This document shows positions 38,379-50,143 of a stretch of 64,000 nt of DNA, in pieces. The stretch comes from Trichuris trichiura (lineage: Eukaryota; Nematoda; Enoplea; Trichinellida; Trichuridae). The notes under the pieces are model-generated. The model was not told where the DNA came from. It was given only the letters and a program-made list of their open reading frames with translations, and did not search any database. Location: positions 3,844,001-3,908,000 of the forward strand of contig JBAJFE010000005.1 in assembly GCA_037903355.1 (NCBI GenBank), in the 5' to 3' direction. Position 1 is the first letter of the stretch. Each line of letters begins with the position of its first letter. The translations under genes were made by a program, and so were the position numbers.

Positions 38379-41300
38379 TTCCTTGTAGCGGAATATACGT
38401 AGTATGCTAATGAGATAAAACGGAAGACTGTACACGTCGACTAGATGGCCACACTCTGTAACAGACACAGCATCGTAGAGACTACATTAGGTGCGGATGG
38501 TGACTAGATTGGACAGGGATATACGCTGACACAAACGCGTGTGGTCAACGATGGCAAGCGAATGCTACCGACCGACGACGGTGACTACGGACAGGCAGAT
38601 GGCAGACAACAGGCAGCTGCCACCGGGAGAAGCTGATTCAGACGAACCGTCGTCGCGACACTGATGTCCTCTGTCGGTGGATGCGCACGCGTGCGCGCGT
38701 GCGTCGTCTACTGTTCACGGCTTTGAGTATCGCCGGCACGCGCCGTTGGCTTTCTACCGTAAACAATGGACCAAAAGAGGGGCGCCACGTGTCCTCAGAG
38801 TCAACGGCCACCGCTCCTGTTGTCAATGTCGTCAGACCAAGAGACGGCTAGCTATTGCTAATTACAGCGTTGTCTTGCAGTCACTGCTGTACGAAGGCCA
38901 TAGCTCGATGGTTATTGACGAATTTTACATCGGTCAACCGATGACAGTTGTAGCTGCCGTCGTCGAGAGCCGGTCGATGCTTCCACTCTGTTTCGAACCG
39001 ATGGACAGCGACCAGTCAGTTCCTTCAATCGAACACTAACTGCTACCGCTCGCATATGGTCTCTTGTATGAGGCGCTGCCAGCGGCGGATAACGCTGTCC
39101 ACAGCCGCTTTGCTGCAACGGAAAATGGAGAAGCGGCTTTATCCATCGATTGGTCAACCGTCGTTGTTATTGTCTTCTGTTAGTGTATGCACGGTCTTTG
39201 GACAACGTTATCTGTAGACGACGGACAGCAAAGGATATTGCCATGCAGACATAACCTTGTCAGGCAGCTGCGACGCTAATGGGCCTTGGCAACGCTTCTT
39301 CAGGTGGCTTTTGTCGTGGATGACCGAATTGAACGTCTGATCCGCTGTTTGCTCGAAGCTTTCAAGGCAGGGAACCTCTGGCGTCAGCGATCATCACATT
39401 ATGCAAACACCTGCCCAGTCCATACGGTTTACTTGTCGTCGGCGTCACCAGAGGCTGCCCTAATAGGGTCGTGAACTTTAGTGCTGGCTGCTTTGTCTGT
39501 TGGTCCTTGTTAACTTGTACTTGACTAATCATTTGTCTGACTTACACAGACTTGGCACCTGCAACTGTCCCGCCAATGCGACTGTTTAAGAATGCTTGTT
39601 TCCTTTTATTGTGAAATCGCTCTTGCAATCTTTGACACGTTGATCTGTCTTCTTGATTCAAAGCCTCGACGCTTAAAGCTATGTAAACTAACCGTTAAAC
39701 AACAACAACCACAGAAACCGCTGAAAGAGCAGCGTCCCCTTTTCGTTTATACAATGAGAGCTGCAGCCTCCTGCGACGCGTTGTGGTCAATTTATGCAAA
39801 TTTTTATTCAAATCGTCCAATCTTAGAAAGGAGTTTACTGCGATTGGTCATTTTTGAAGACGCGCCGAAGGGAAGCGACTATTTTGAAAATTTGAAATTC
39901 AAAAGTTGGCACGGAGCCAAAAAGCGACCCGCTACATGCACGGAGGGCAACTGGTAGAACAAACTGACGGCATTTGCTGTTCCACCGTGTGCGCAAGCGA
40001 AATTTCTTTGTTTCATCCCAGCGTACAGGCAGGCTGACAAAAGCGTAATTGATTTTCTTGGAGGCGGTATCGCCTTTAAGAGTAAAGGATGAACGGGAGG
40101 AGAAAACCTGCGCTGAGAATTGCAATAACAAAAAGTCGATGCCATTCCCGTCCCTTAGGTGTCTTATTTCCGTGAGAATTGGTCGTCCCAACGGAGGAAA
40201 ATCAATATACCGTCCAACATCTGATGCACTTTGCATACTCGCATATCGCCCGGTTTCAACGTTGTTGAGCCGGCATGATTGATGTTTGTTCATTTACATG
40301 GGCCTCGTTTATCATTAGATTTCTACTACCGTGCAGGTTGCTCACAACAACTGCACGTCAATAAAGGACGGAAGGGCTGCACAATAGCAAAGATAGTGCC
40401 GCTGAGCCGACTTGGCGACTACGGGAAAAGCTGTCCAAAGTATTGCAATGCCTTCGATGCGGCAATGTAACTCATTCGATTAAGCCAGCGATCATTGTGA
40501 CAGCTGCGATCAAAGTTTCCTGTCGTAATAGCAATTTCTTTGTTCACTGACCGCGCTATACGGGGACTAAGAAAGATTGTGGCGAGGGTATTGACAACAA
40601 CGACAGACCATACGGGCGCCCAACTTTCCAAGTTGACTCTCTAATCACCCTGCAAACGAAGGGTGGGCTTTAGGAGCCGACTTGTAGCTACCATTGTGAA
40701 CCATTGATCTTTGTTAGCTGTTCAACCCTGGACGCAGTATTGCATACTTCAGTGACTAGCCGGCTATTCCTCAGTTTAATGATATTTAAGTGGCATATAA
40801 TGCATTATGACAAATAGCAGTGCTACCTGGCGACAAGCGTTGACAATAGATCATTTAGCAAATACACTTTTGTTATTATTATCATTCTTCAAGCAAAGCA
40901 GGAATGGTTCTCTTAATGCACAACGCTTATAGACTTTGGTGCAAATGGCAATCACGTTACAAGAACTATTTCCTTGAGCATGCTTTAAGCGCTGCTGGTA
41001 AGAGCACGATTTGAGTACTCACCTATTCATAATTTTGAATTGACGCAGAAACATTCATTCCATCATCTTGATCCGCGCAGGCATACCTGTTTTCCTCATA
41101 TCCAGCCCTAACGTTCTTGCGAATAGGGACTTCAATGGCTTTCTTCTGTTTATTAAGGACGTAGCGTAACTACTTGACGCTCCATAGATCATCGGTCCAA
41201 ATGCTACCGGTCGCCTCAATAGAGTTTCGTTTATGCGAAATAAGTTGTAGCATCGAACGGTTTTTTTCCTTTTCCATCAGTCGATCCTCTTTGCCAAGAA

Positions 41301-44109
41301 AACCAAATGCATTTTCAGCTCCTTAAAATAGCACTTGCTTTACTGTATGTTTGAATTTAGTGACTTTCAAGTTCGTGACGTGAAATCAAAAATTTGAATA
41401 AAACCTGCGCCTTTTTAAAGCAGCAACGCCAAAAAAATGTTACAAATAAAGTGTTTTTTAAAAAAATTATTCACCCAGAAAAAACAGTAAATGATCCGGT
41501 ATATTCCAAACGGTGATAAGAACAAGAAATGAACTATAGAATATATGAAGAGATAATTTATTAGAATGGTCAAAATTTCGGCCGGAAATAACGTTTTGAA
41601 TTTCCCGGTATTATTGGTTATGCGGTAAATTTGCCATCAACATGTTCTGCCTTTGTCTAAGCTAAAGCCTAAATATTTGAATTATATTTTGAAATAGGCT
41701 CAGTTAAGTGTAAAATGAGGTAACCAACGAAGATCACGCGTAAGGGCGAATTAGGACGGCGGGACGTTTGCCAGGAAAGAACCTGCATTTCTTTAATCGA
41801 ACATAAGATGCACAACCGACAGATCTGAATATCCTTTCAACCTTTTGAACGGACAGTTTAAGCTAGCGCGGCTGGTTGAAAATTAATGTTGAAAATGTGT
41901 CATTCATGACGGCTACAAAAATCTTCAATGCTTATGTAGAAAAGCAGCTCATTTCTTACATGGCGTTTTTGTTCAACATAATCAAGCATTCATAATTTCT
42001 TGGAAAACAATTCTAAATTGCAAACTAAAATTTTTGATACGGGAACGTCTACTTGCATTGACGGCTGAATCCGCCAAATCGGGTCTGATGTTCAGGTTGT
42101 TTAGTGGACAAATGTACAGTAAGACCGTCGTTTAAAAAATTTAAATAATTTTAACTCAAAACGCAGCTTTTACGCGTTTGTTTTCACGATAAAACGTTTT
42201 AAACAACTTGAAATTTTTATGATATTGTCCAGTGACCGCTTTTACCGGTTGTCACTGATGTCTATAATTAAACTAAGCGGGACAAAAATATAAGGCAAAT
42301 ATATCCTTTATTTTCCCTAACAATTTTTTTTATCCATTCGTTGGTAAACAATAAAAGTCAAAAGCCTTGATTAGGGAACATCGTGAAAGTATGCAAAGCC
42401 ATTAGATTTCATTTACCCGACAGTTCCTTATTCAAATCACGTCACGTCGGCAACCGCTCCTTATTTACCACAAAAAGCAATGAGCAAATGTTCCAAATTT
42501 AATTTCAGGCAAACGAGTTTTCATTCATTAAGTTGTACCAATTCAAAATTTAGACGAAATTCAAATTTTCTAAAAGAAGTTGTATTCCCATCCATTTGCC
42601 GAATGTATACTATTTTTTGACGTGATCTAACGGCCTACTTTGTCGAAAATATTTTCTTTACTTGATAAGGTGTGAACTCTTTCTTCCTTTTAACCGTTAC
42701 AAGCGATTCCGCACGAACCATCAACATGGAATCTCCTTACGGGCAGCGGTGGCAAGAAGTGGCTTTTCTATTCCATTTTCGTCTATTCAAGGAAGAAAAA
42801 CATTGTAAATTGGGTTAGGTAAGGTCGCAACGAGAATGCTTGTACAACTCTGTTTCTATGATCCGAAAATGCCAAGGTTGAATTGAAACCTAGTTGCCAA
42901 GATTAAAGTGCCAAATATGACCAATTTTTTTCGCATCATTTAGAACGTAAAACACTCGGAGGTTGTTAACGATGAAAAGCATCCGGGCAAACATTTTGAT
43001 AACAAAAGTTCAAGCAATTGAGAAGAGTCATTACCACGTTCAAATCAGGGTCACAACGGCTAATGCCTTTATGAATTTGGAAAAAAGTTGCCATACGAAG
43101 GTCATCGTCATTCTGGCGAAAATCGTACATCAGCCTCACCTTTCGTAACATCTAAACTAGTTGTATAGCATCTTTGTGCGTCTGCCCAAATTTGGAAAGC
43201 CATTCGCGCTTATTTCTTTCGTTTTCCTTGACCATAGGAACAGTTGTAAGCCTTGCTAGGAACACTGCCTGAATTGAAGCAAGTTATGGCTGGCTTGAAT
43301 TATTATCAATACTTTTTAATTTATAATATTTCTTCCTTTTTAAAAAAAGACAGGCAGCAGAGGCGACTTAAATTATTCTCTCCAAAAATAAATCCCGCGT
43401 ATTAGCGATGGCACTGTCGCAATTTTGTCGGTTTTGCAGTTTACGACTTAACGAGTTTAATTTTGCGTGCGGAGCGTGTTACTGACGAGAAACAAAATTT
43501 TCAATAGTTGTTTTAGGCAATTTTCTCTTTAGGCAACGCGCATTTTTCAAAATACTAAGACGCCTAAATAATGAACCTGAGTTCCATTTACCAAACAAAC
43601 ATTTGAATTCAAATTTCTACAGTAGCCGCGTAAGGAAAACAGCGTCTGGCAGCGATTTCTTGGCTTCGTTGCGCGTCGCCTGTTCGTCACGCCTTTTCCC
43701 ATGGAAGAGAGAGAGAGAGAGAGTCAAATAAAAGGAACTATTCATCTTCCAGTTTTCTACGGCTATCATGGCTTCCGATCGCCGTTGTTTATGCGAAACG
43801 TGGCTGGAAACAAGTTGACACAAAGCGGAATTCCAGCGCTCTCCCCCATTGAAGAGAAGATGCTAACCGCCGAAGGGTTAAGTCTGCAAAACGACTTAAT
43901 AACCCAAATTGCGGCCTCCTTTCCATTGGAGCCCACGTGATCATTCAACGCTTAGGCATGCAGTCGTTGTTCAACAACAGCAGCAGCAGCAGCCTATTTT
44001 TATAAAAGATGAGCGATTCGGTGGTAACCTGTTTTCTTGGCGCACAGCGCGGCCTTGCAGCGCTCTCCATTGTGGGTGTCTCTTCTAAAAGTTTCGTCGT
44101 CGAAGTCCA
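38379..44109. other. Gene-poor region
   Basis: About 5.7 kb without a supported gene. 38.4-40.6 kb is of mixed composition and probably holds the upstream region of the INSM-type gene, including short alternating GC/AC runs near 38.69 kb. 40.7-43.6 kb is AT-rich with no open frames of note. An ORF at 43701-43940 just before the small membrane-protein gene has no recognised domain. Confidence 0.5.
43706..43723. repeat. GA dinucleotide run
   Basis: About nine ga units in gaagagagagagagagagagtc. Confidence 0.8.
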
Positions 44110-44452
44110 ATGCTGTCCACAAGGCGGGACAACACATTGTCCAGCTATAACGGTCCCGATCGCTTCTATCCGCAGTACAGTCAATCGGTTCCGTCCATTG
44201 CCGACCGCAGCTACTATTCAGTCGAACCAAAAGTGAGTTGGTTATTTTTTTAAAAAAAAAGAAACCACTTCGAAGCGGCTATGAATTTAGCAGAGGCAAC
44301 GTTTCGGCTCGTGCGTTTGGATATCCGTCGTTTTGTTTATACTTTTTATTTTGATCCTAATTATTTGTTTGATCGTCTTCTTTACATGGAAGCCAACCTA
44401 CGCCAAGCAGATCACCAATGGACAGGCAAGCGAGCTAACCTTCCCTTTGTAG
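44110..44452 (+). CDS. Small single-pass membrane protein (94 residues), unrecognised
   Basis: Two exons, 44110-44232 and 44291-44452, join in phase 0 across a 58-bp GT-AG intron (AAA|GTGAGT ... aatttag|CAG). The N-terminal 45 residues are polar and tyrosine/serine rich (SSYNGPDRFYPQYSQSVP). They are followed by a very hydrophobic helix of about 25 residues (CVWISVVLFILFILILII and on) and a short tail ending ASELTFPL. There is no cleavable signal peptide, so it looks like a signal-anchored protein. An acceptor-like ctcttctaaaag precedes the ATG by about 20 bases. The next gene on the same strand starts 79 bp after this stop. I do not recognise the family. Confidence 0.6.
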
Positions 44453-44531
44453 GAACAAAGCTTTTGTTGTCTTGTAGAGTGGCCCCCAACTACTTGTCTA
44501 TAGTCAACCTAAGCTATCCAACCATCGGGAT

Positions 44532-45359
44532 ATGCTAGTCGCTGACGCCCTTGGCGACATGATGAAAGATGGGTCAACGCAGATATGCCTATTGGATACG
44601 CTTCATTTTTCTGAAAATCCCAAGTCGGTATTTTTGGAAGGTCATTTGCCCAACAGTCGACACTTTGACATTGACCAAGTGCTTCGCGCCGGCGTGAACA
44701 GCTCCGAGCGGCTTGTCACACCGCTCCAGTTTCAAGCTTATGTCCGTTCTTTGGGTTTGACCAAGAATTGCCACATTGTCACCTACGACCACGGCGAAGT
44801 TGAACTTGCTATCACTAGCGCCACCTTTGTTTGGTGGATATTCAAAGTGTACGGATTCGAACGCGTATCCGTACTGAACGGTGGTCTCGAAGCTTGGCGA
44901 CGCCTTGTCGAAAGGAATGCCCGTTCGTCAAGGTTCACGTTGGCGTCAGGTCTAGCCGCCCCGGTGGCCAAAGGTAACTTCATAGCCAGTTGGAACTCCT
45001 ATTGGCTAGCCGACTTGGACGATGTGCTAAGCGCGTTGGGCAAAAGAGGAACCCTCTTCCTGGACGCTCGGCCAGTTTCCGAATTTCAAAATGGTCGCAT
45101 TGTTGGCTCAGTCAATATGCCAACTTCGGAATTGCTGACCGACCAGGGGGCGCTAAAAACGCTACCTGAACTAAAGCAACTTATGGCCAAGCGTCGCGTA
45201 TTCGGCGATCGTCCCATGATTGTCTACGGCAGCGATTCAATCGATGCATCCGCTTTATATTTTGTCGTTGTCCAAGCGGGATACAATGTCAAATTGTACG
45301 AAGGCGGCTGGACAGAGTTCGGTGCACGCGGCCCGAGCGAGTACAAGGCTCAAGGTTAG
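44532..45359 (+). CDS. 3-mercaptopyruvate sulfurtransferase-like protein lacking the catalytic cysteine
   Basis: Two rhodanese domains in one uninterrupted reading frame of 275 codons. Domain 1 (about residues 15-135) has the family pattern GHLPNSRHFDID, TPLQFQAYVRSLG and VLNGGLEAWRR. Domain 2 (about 155-270) has FLDARPVSEFQNGRIVGSVNMP and LYEGGWTEF. Active enzymes carry C-G-S-G-V-T-A in the domain 2 loop. Here the loop reads YGSDSIDAS (residues 232-240), with glycine at 233 where the sulfur-carrying cysteine should be. The substrate-binding arginine expected in the domain 1 WW region is also absent (ATFVWWIF). It is therefore probably a pseudo-enzyme. An acceptor (gttgtcttgtag) lies inside the 79-bp gap that separates it from the preceding gene. 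The N-terminus is a few residues shorter than usual. Confidence 0.85.
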   Translation: MLVADALGDMMKDGSTQICLLDTLHFSENPKSVFLEGHLPNSRHFDIDQVLRAGVNSSERLVTPLQFQAYVRSLGLTKNCHIVTYDHGEVELAITSATFVWWIFKVYGFERVSVLNGGLEAWRRLVERNARSSRFTLASGLAAPVAKGNFIASWNSYWLADLDDVLSALGKRGTLFLDARPVSEFQNGRIVGSVNMPTSELLTDQGALKTLPELKQLMAKRRVFGDRPMIVYGSDSIDASALYFVVVQAGYNVKLYEGGWTEFGARGPSEYKAQG

Positions 45360-45464
45360 GCTACAAGGCGCTCAAGGTAATTTTTTTCAAAAAAAAAGTC
45401 TTACCACTGCCGCTTCGCTGAAAAAAAAGTAAATACGACGCTTGTTTTTAATTCAAAGTAAAAA

Positions 45465-46467
45465 CTACATCTTAAAGCATACAGAATTTGCAAGCGCCCT
45501 TCTGGCTTCCGTTAACCTAAGATCGAGCTGTCTTATTCTTTCAAAGCTGGTCATGCTTGGATGAAGAATCGGCGAGTCTGTTTGCCGTTCCTTTCCTTCA
45601 AACAATTTTGTATAACGTCTAAGAAGGGCTTCCATTTTTTTTGAAGGCAATATGGCACTATCAGCAATCAAACTGTTCAACAGATCCGTATAGAGCCTCG
45701 CGTATAGGTCAAATTCCATTGGCCATTTGGCGTCGGCCAATGCTGCAGCTTCGTCCGTTTGAACCATCGCGTCTCGCAGCTTATAATTTGCATAGGGAAA
45801 TTTTTCACCGTCTTCAACTTTGAAAGTGACCCGTCGTTGGCTAGTCGATACGTTGGCGGATCCATTCGAGCTGTCGTCAATCTCCTCTTTGTGCATGCTG
45901 GAAATGTGGTCGGCTTTCTTAGACAGATATTCAAATAATGGAGAAGTATTTTCCTTAATAGGACAATTTGGCATCAGATAAGCTTGTCCGGATAAGCTTT
46001 TTTCAGAATGAATACTCCCATCCGACGAACTCGACTGAAGTATGAGCCCATTTTCATTGCTTACAACCTCCATGTCGACGTGGATAGATTCGGAGCTGTT
46101 AGAAGACTCCGCGTATACGTTACTTTCCCTTAGTTGTTGTTTATCCATGGGTACGCGGATGGAATGAGTTTGGCGAAAAGCATTCGGACAATGTAAATCA
46201 TTCAAAGTGGGACAGTCAATTTCACTTGCCGTACTGTTATCTGAAAAACGTCTGCGACGTCTCTGTTCCGCCCTGAATCGTACAGCGTATTTTGGTCCCT
46301 TAACCGTCGTACGGTCCGAATGGATCGAACAAGTTTTCATACGGTCGAAATGCTTTGATTGGGTACTCGTCAAAGGAGAAGTGACGATGATCCATTTGCC
46401 GCCTGTCGCCTCTTGGTTGAGGCTTCCCAAGAAGGGAATAATGTTGTTTCTTGTATGGTGCGGCTGA
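45465..46467 (-). CDS. Unrecognised protein, C-terminal exon
   Basis: A long open minus-strand exon with a clean acceptor (ctatttttcag at about 46467) and a stop at 45465. The encoded 330 or so residues are serine-rich and charged. They contain a basic RRRRRF stretch, a conserved-looking SQRRVTFKVEDGEKFPYANY segment and a C-terminal helical region (LYARLYTDLLNSLIADSA, then RIRQLDLRLTEARRALA). The upstream exon is unresolved. An ORF starting MELSSCQRF at about 46723 could precede it, but its only plausible donor is in the wrong phase. An internal ATG at about 46340 is an alternative start. The function is unknown to me. Confidence 0.55.
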
Positions 46468-46505
46468 AAAATAGTTTTTTTTAAAAAAATAATAGCGGAA
46501 AACAA

Positions 46506-49171
46506 GTGAGTATCAAACTTGAAAGAAGTTTTAGATGGACGCCCGCGTGGATGCCGGTTGACCGTGCAATAGCGACTGTGGTCAACTGATGAACCAATTT
46601 TGTCTGACAGATTGATTTTCGAAAATTAACCGAGAATCGATGCCTAAATGACATTGCAATTAGGAGATATGAACTATTGGGCAATCGTCGGCTGTCGAAG
46701 CGTTGGCAACTCGACAACTCCATTAAAGGAGAGCGAAAGTACGCGCGAACAGCGATAACACTTTAGACTGAATTTGCAGTCAGCTCGATTTGCTAATTGC
46801 GATGACATCATGTCTCCTCTTCAAAATTTTCAAAAAAAGCTTCTTCTATTGTTGTCTGCAAGTTGAGTTGTTGATCCAAACTTTTCCATGTATTACGCAT
46901 CCGTCTGGTGTAGCGTCAGTGTTCAGCGACAGCCTTATCAGCGTCCCGAAAGGCGGTGAGCCGTTGCTAGGCAATGAGACAAACATTTGCCGCCTAAAGT
47001 GAAAGGAAGGAGTTTTAAAAATATTTGAATATTCCCTTCGAGTCATTTTTCATCCAAACAATGCTCGTGCAATTATTTGCGGCCAATGTCTGGGGACGTT
47101 CCTTCGACGTTTTTGCTCTTCAATTTTTTCTCCATCGATCGATCAATCAAAAGCTTAAACAAAGCGAGATAATGATGATAAGGCGACCAATTGCTGCGAC
47201 GCAAAGTTGAATGCAACGCGACTAACTGCTTCCCGTCGATTGAAATCACTCTCGAGCACTTTATATCGTACGAACCTGCAAACACTTTAATGAAAAATTT
47301 GAAAATGCTTTTCTTGCGCGCTTATTGCTTTATCACAAATATAAATTCACAGACGCTTACACTATAATGCTTTACGCAAAAATAATGTCAGTTTGTAAGA
47401 AATAATTATTTAAAAAACAATTTTTTTGGCGCAGCTCCTTTTGTCTTTCTGTTAGAAAATTAAGTAAAATAAATTTTTGTTTTACTTACGGTAAATTTAA
47501 AAAAGCTTTGAAAGCACTGCGGTGTCTTTTGCTCTATTCGCAGTCGAACAGTACAGTAAGCCAGACAATAGTCAGGTTCGATTTACACAAAAACATCTAA
47601 TAAACAATATTCTGTATTAATTTCTCGTGCGCAGTATCAAACAAATGCGTGCTTGTTTTCTGTTAAGCGTGGAGCCGTTCTGTTCTGCCTTTATTGGCAA
47701 GCATGTCGGATATCATGTTTTGTTTTGCCGAAATTTAAGCGCTGTCATTAAGTTTGAGCTTACGCAAGGGCAAAGTCACAATACGACGATGGAAGCACGA
47801 ACGCAAAATTGTCGTTTTATTTTTAAAATTAGTACAAACCTGATTATCGTTAATTTACTGTATTGCTTTTGAGCAAGTACGGGTAGAGAACTGCTTTGCG
47901 AGTGGTTGTTGCCGAAATATTCATTTGTATTGAAACTCAGATTTCGGTAAGCAGACTGTTTTGTAAAAGTCGGTACAGGCGCTGTGAAATGGTATATACT
48001 TAAAGTTGTTTAGGTCGAGTAAAAAATTCCTCTTTTTTTAGCCTCCTTCCATCATACTGTAGGCTTTCAGGCCTGTCTGTTCTTCCCTTATTTAATGCTA
48101 AGCCAAAATGTAGGGCTTATGTTTCGGGATAGACTTTGGTAAGCGCAGAACAAAGTGGTCGACATGCTTGCGACTAAGGAACCTGCATTTCTCAGACTGT
48201 AGGTCGCTCGAAATGCGAATTCTCAAAAATAATGTTTTTGCGCGTAAAAGCGTTGATTTCGCACTTCCTTGTTTTTTGTTTTCTTTTCGCTTTCCTAGAA
48301 AACCGCATGTCCGCAGCACGAGCTAAAAACACCCCAAAAGTTTGATTACCGTAATTCAAAATTTGCACGCAGGTACGTCGCAAAAAATGCCTTTTAGTGG
48401 TTCCTACATTGCGGTGTTTACTATTACAATATTTTGGGTGTCGAATCGTGCTTTGCTGAATTTAAGTCTATTTATGGCAAATGGAGACAATTCAAAGTAT
48501 TGAATAGAATTCTGAAGTCACTAGTTTTTTAAAGGCTCATACGCGCAAGCTGCAGGTGTTCATATGTTTTAAAATGGAACATTAATCGATGAAACGCGGC
48601 TTCAACGGCAGAGTCTTCTCTTTCAAAAAAACTATGCTATCAAAAGTACACTTACGGGACGGGATAATGGCTGAAATTGGACCGAACGCTATTAACCAAT
48701 TCAAGAATTGGGGCTATTAAGGATGCGTGCGAGTTTTTGCCAAATTTAATATTGCCAAACAATAATCGAAGGACCTCTTGGGACAAACAATAATCGAAAC
48801 CTCTTGGGACTTGCAGATCTTCAATAGATAGCAAGCGAGAAAATCGATACATTCAAACTTTTGCGGTGAATTGCCAAGTTGGTTTCCATTTTTAAAAATG
48901 AAATGACTTTGGCGAAACTTGTTAAAGCAACTTCGACTAACACAAAAACCAGAAGCATTGCTAGCAACGAGAAAGCGTTTAATGTAAACGTTCGAATAAT
49001 ATTTCAAGTAACAACAACTTTTTTAAAAATAAACTCGAACGCACAAGTGATGAGTATGACCAGAACGCAATGACGATGGAATGTTGCTTGACTAGAAAAA
49101 ATCCCGATTCCAATGACTAGAAATATGAAAATGTGCCAAACAGGAAAAGTAAAAAATGAGATTGAAAATTG
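46506..49171. other. AT-rich intergenic stretch
   Basis: No supported gene. It may hold the 5' exon of the preceding minus-strand gene near 46.5-46.7 kb. A short direct repeat lies at 48756-48812 and one TACTGTAG at about 48056. Confidence 0.5.
48756..48812. repeat. Short direct repeat, two copies of about 27 bp
   Basis: The block caaacaataatcgaa followed by cctcttgggac appears twice in immediate succession, the first copy with two extra bases. Confidence 0.8.
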
Positions 49172-49892
49172 TCAAAAGTCTTCGTCGCTACTCTCCGCAG
49201 CCAACAACATTGTCTTGTCAGTTTTCAGCTCGTCCGCCAAATTCTGCAAAAGAAAAGAATGATCGAATCGTAACGGAAAAGAGATTGACGATCGGAGATG
49301 GCAATTGAAGATTAGCAGTGACAGTTCTTATCCAGTGGGAGCTATTTACCCTAATTCTTCGTCGACGACGCTTTCTCGCTTGCGACTTGACGCAAGCACG
49401 AATGCTCAGCAGAGAAACTACGACAACAAAGGCACAGGCAATACCGACAATGGCTGGAAATATGATACCATGCACGTAGGGCTTTTTCTATACAAATAAT
49501 AAAGTTTAATTAGGAGAGATTCATTTTTCCATTTGCCTACCATCCATTCAATTACTGTTGTTCGTAACTTGCCCACTACGGTTGTTTCTGCAAAAGGAAC
49601 TTGGAATCAGCGAGAAAAAAAATCACACATGTTTACCATTCAACTTTACGACGCTCATTAGCTGAAGAGTATTATTCTTTGGACGAACGGAATCGCCCAT
49701 AGTTTCGTCGTGACCTACGTCGGCAACGGTCGCGTCCTTTTTGGGAAAGGCATCCGAATACTCAAAGTTCGTTTTCGACGAAGCTTTGTTGGAAAGGGCG
49801 CAACAGTTGGCAATGAACAATATAATAAAGCAGAGGAACAACGAGCCTTGAAAACGAGTTAAATATGATCGCTTTAAAACAAACGGATCCAT
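49172..49892 (-). CDS. Type I single-pass membrane protein, unrecognised
   Basis: Four minus-strand exons, 49892-49637, 49587-49541, 49487-49350 and 49243-49172, join in phase to 170 codons plus stop. The N-terminus has a basic lead and a hydrophobic signal (SLFLCFIILFIANCCA, about residues 17-32). A 70-residue polar ectodomain has one N-glycosylation motif (NNT). A transmembrane helix follows (about 110-132, GIIFPAIVGIACAFVVVVSLL), then a strongly basic stop-transfer stretch (RKRRRRR) and a short acidic tail ending ESSDEDF. I recognise no family. Small ectodomain, single helix and acidic tail suggest a trafficking or adaptor-type membrane protein, but that is only inference. Confidence 0.68.
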
Positions 49893-50143
49893 TTCGAACA
49901 ACTACAGTACTTCTAACAGCCTGAATTGATTTTCAGGTTTGGACAACGTGTACTGTAGAAGTTTTCGTCGGCTTTTTATTGTTGCGCGCAAGGCAGCTCC
50001 AAGCTTTTTGCCTATAATTTTGAAAAACGCTATGTTTTAGACGATAAATTTAAAAGTCATTTTTAAAAGAATTCCTTTTAAGAAATATTTTTTTCCTCTC
50101 GCTAAATGTGAAAGAATTTCTTTTTTGCGAATACAGTTTGACC

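Noticed and set aside
38677..39039. 120-codon plus ORF
   Set aside because: No recognised domain, cysteine/arginine-biased composition and no splice context; it lies in what is probably the INSM promoter region.
39592..39957. 121-codon plus ORF
   Set aside because: Overlaps an equally long open frame on the other strand and resembles no protein family.
24038..43615. Palindrome tttgaattcaaa recurring at several sites (near 24045, 27068, 33270, 43605)
   Set aside because: Short AT-rich palindrome; a few copies in AT-rich DNA are not clearly above chance by eye.
43701..43940. Plus ORF before the small membrane protein as its 5' part
   Set aside because: Ends with a stop and has no donor; the downstream gene has its own ATG and acceptor.
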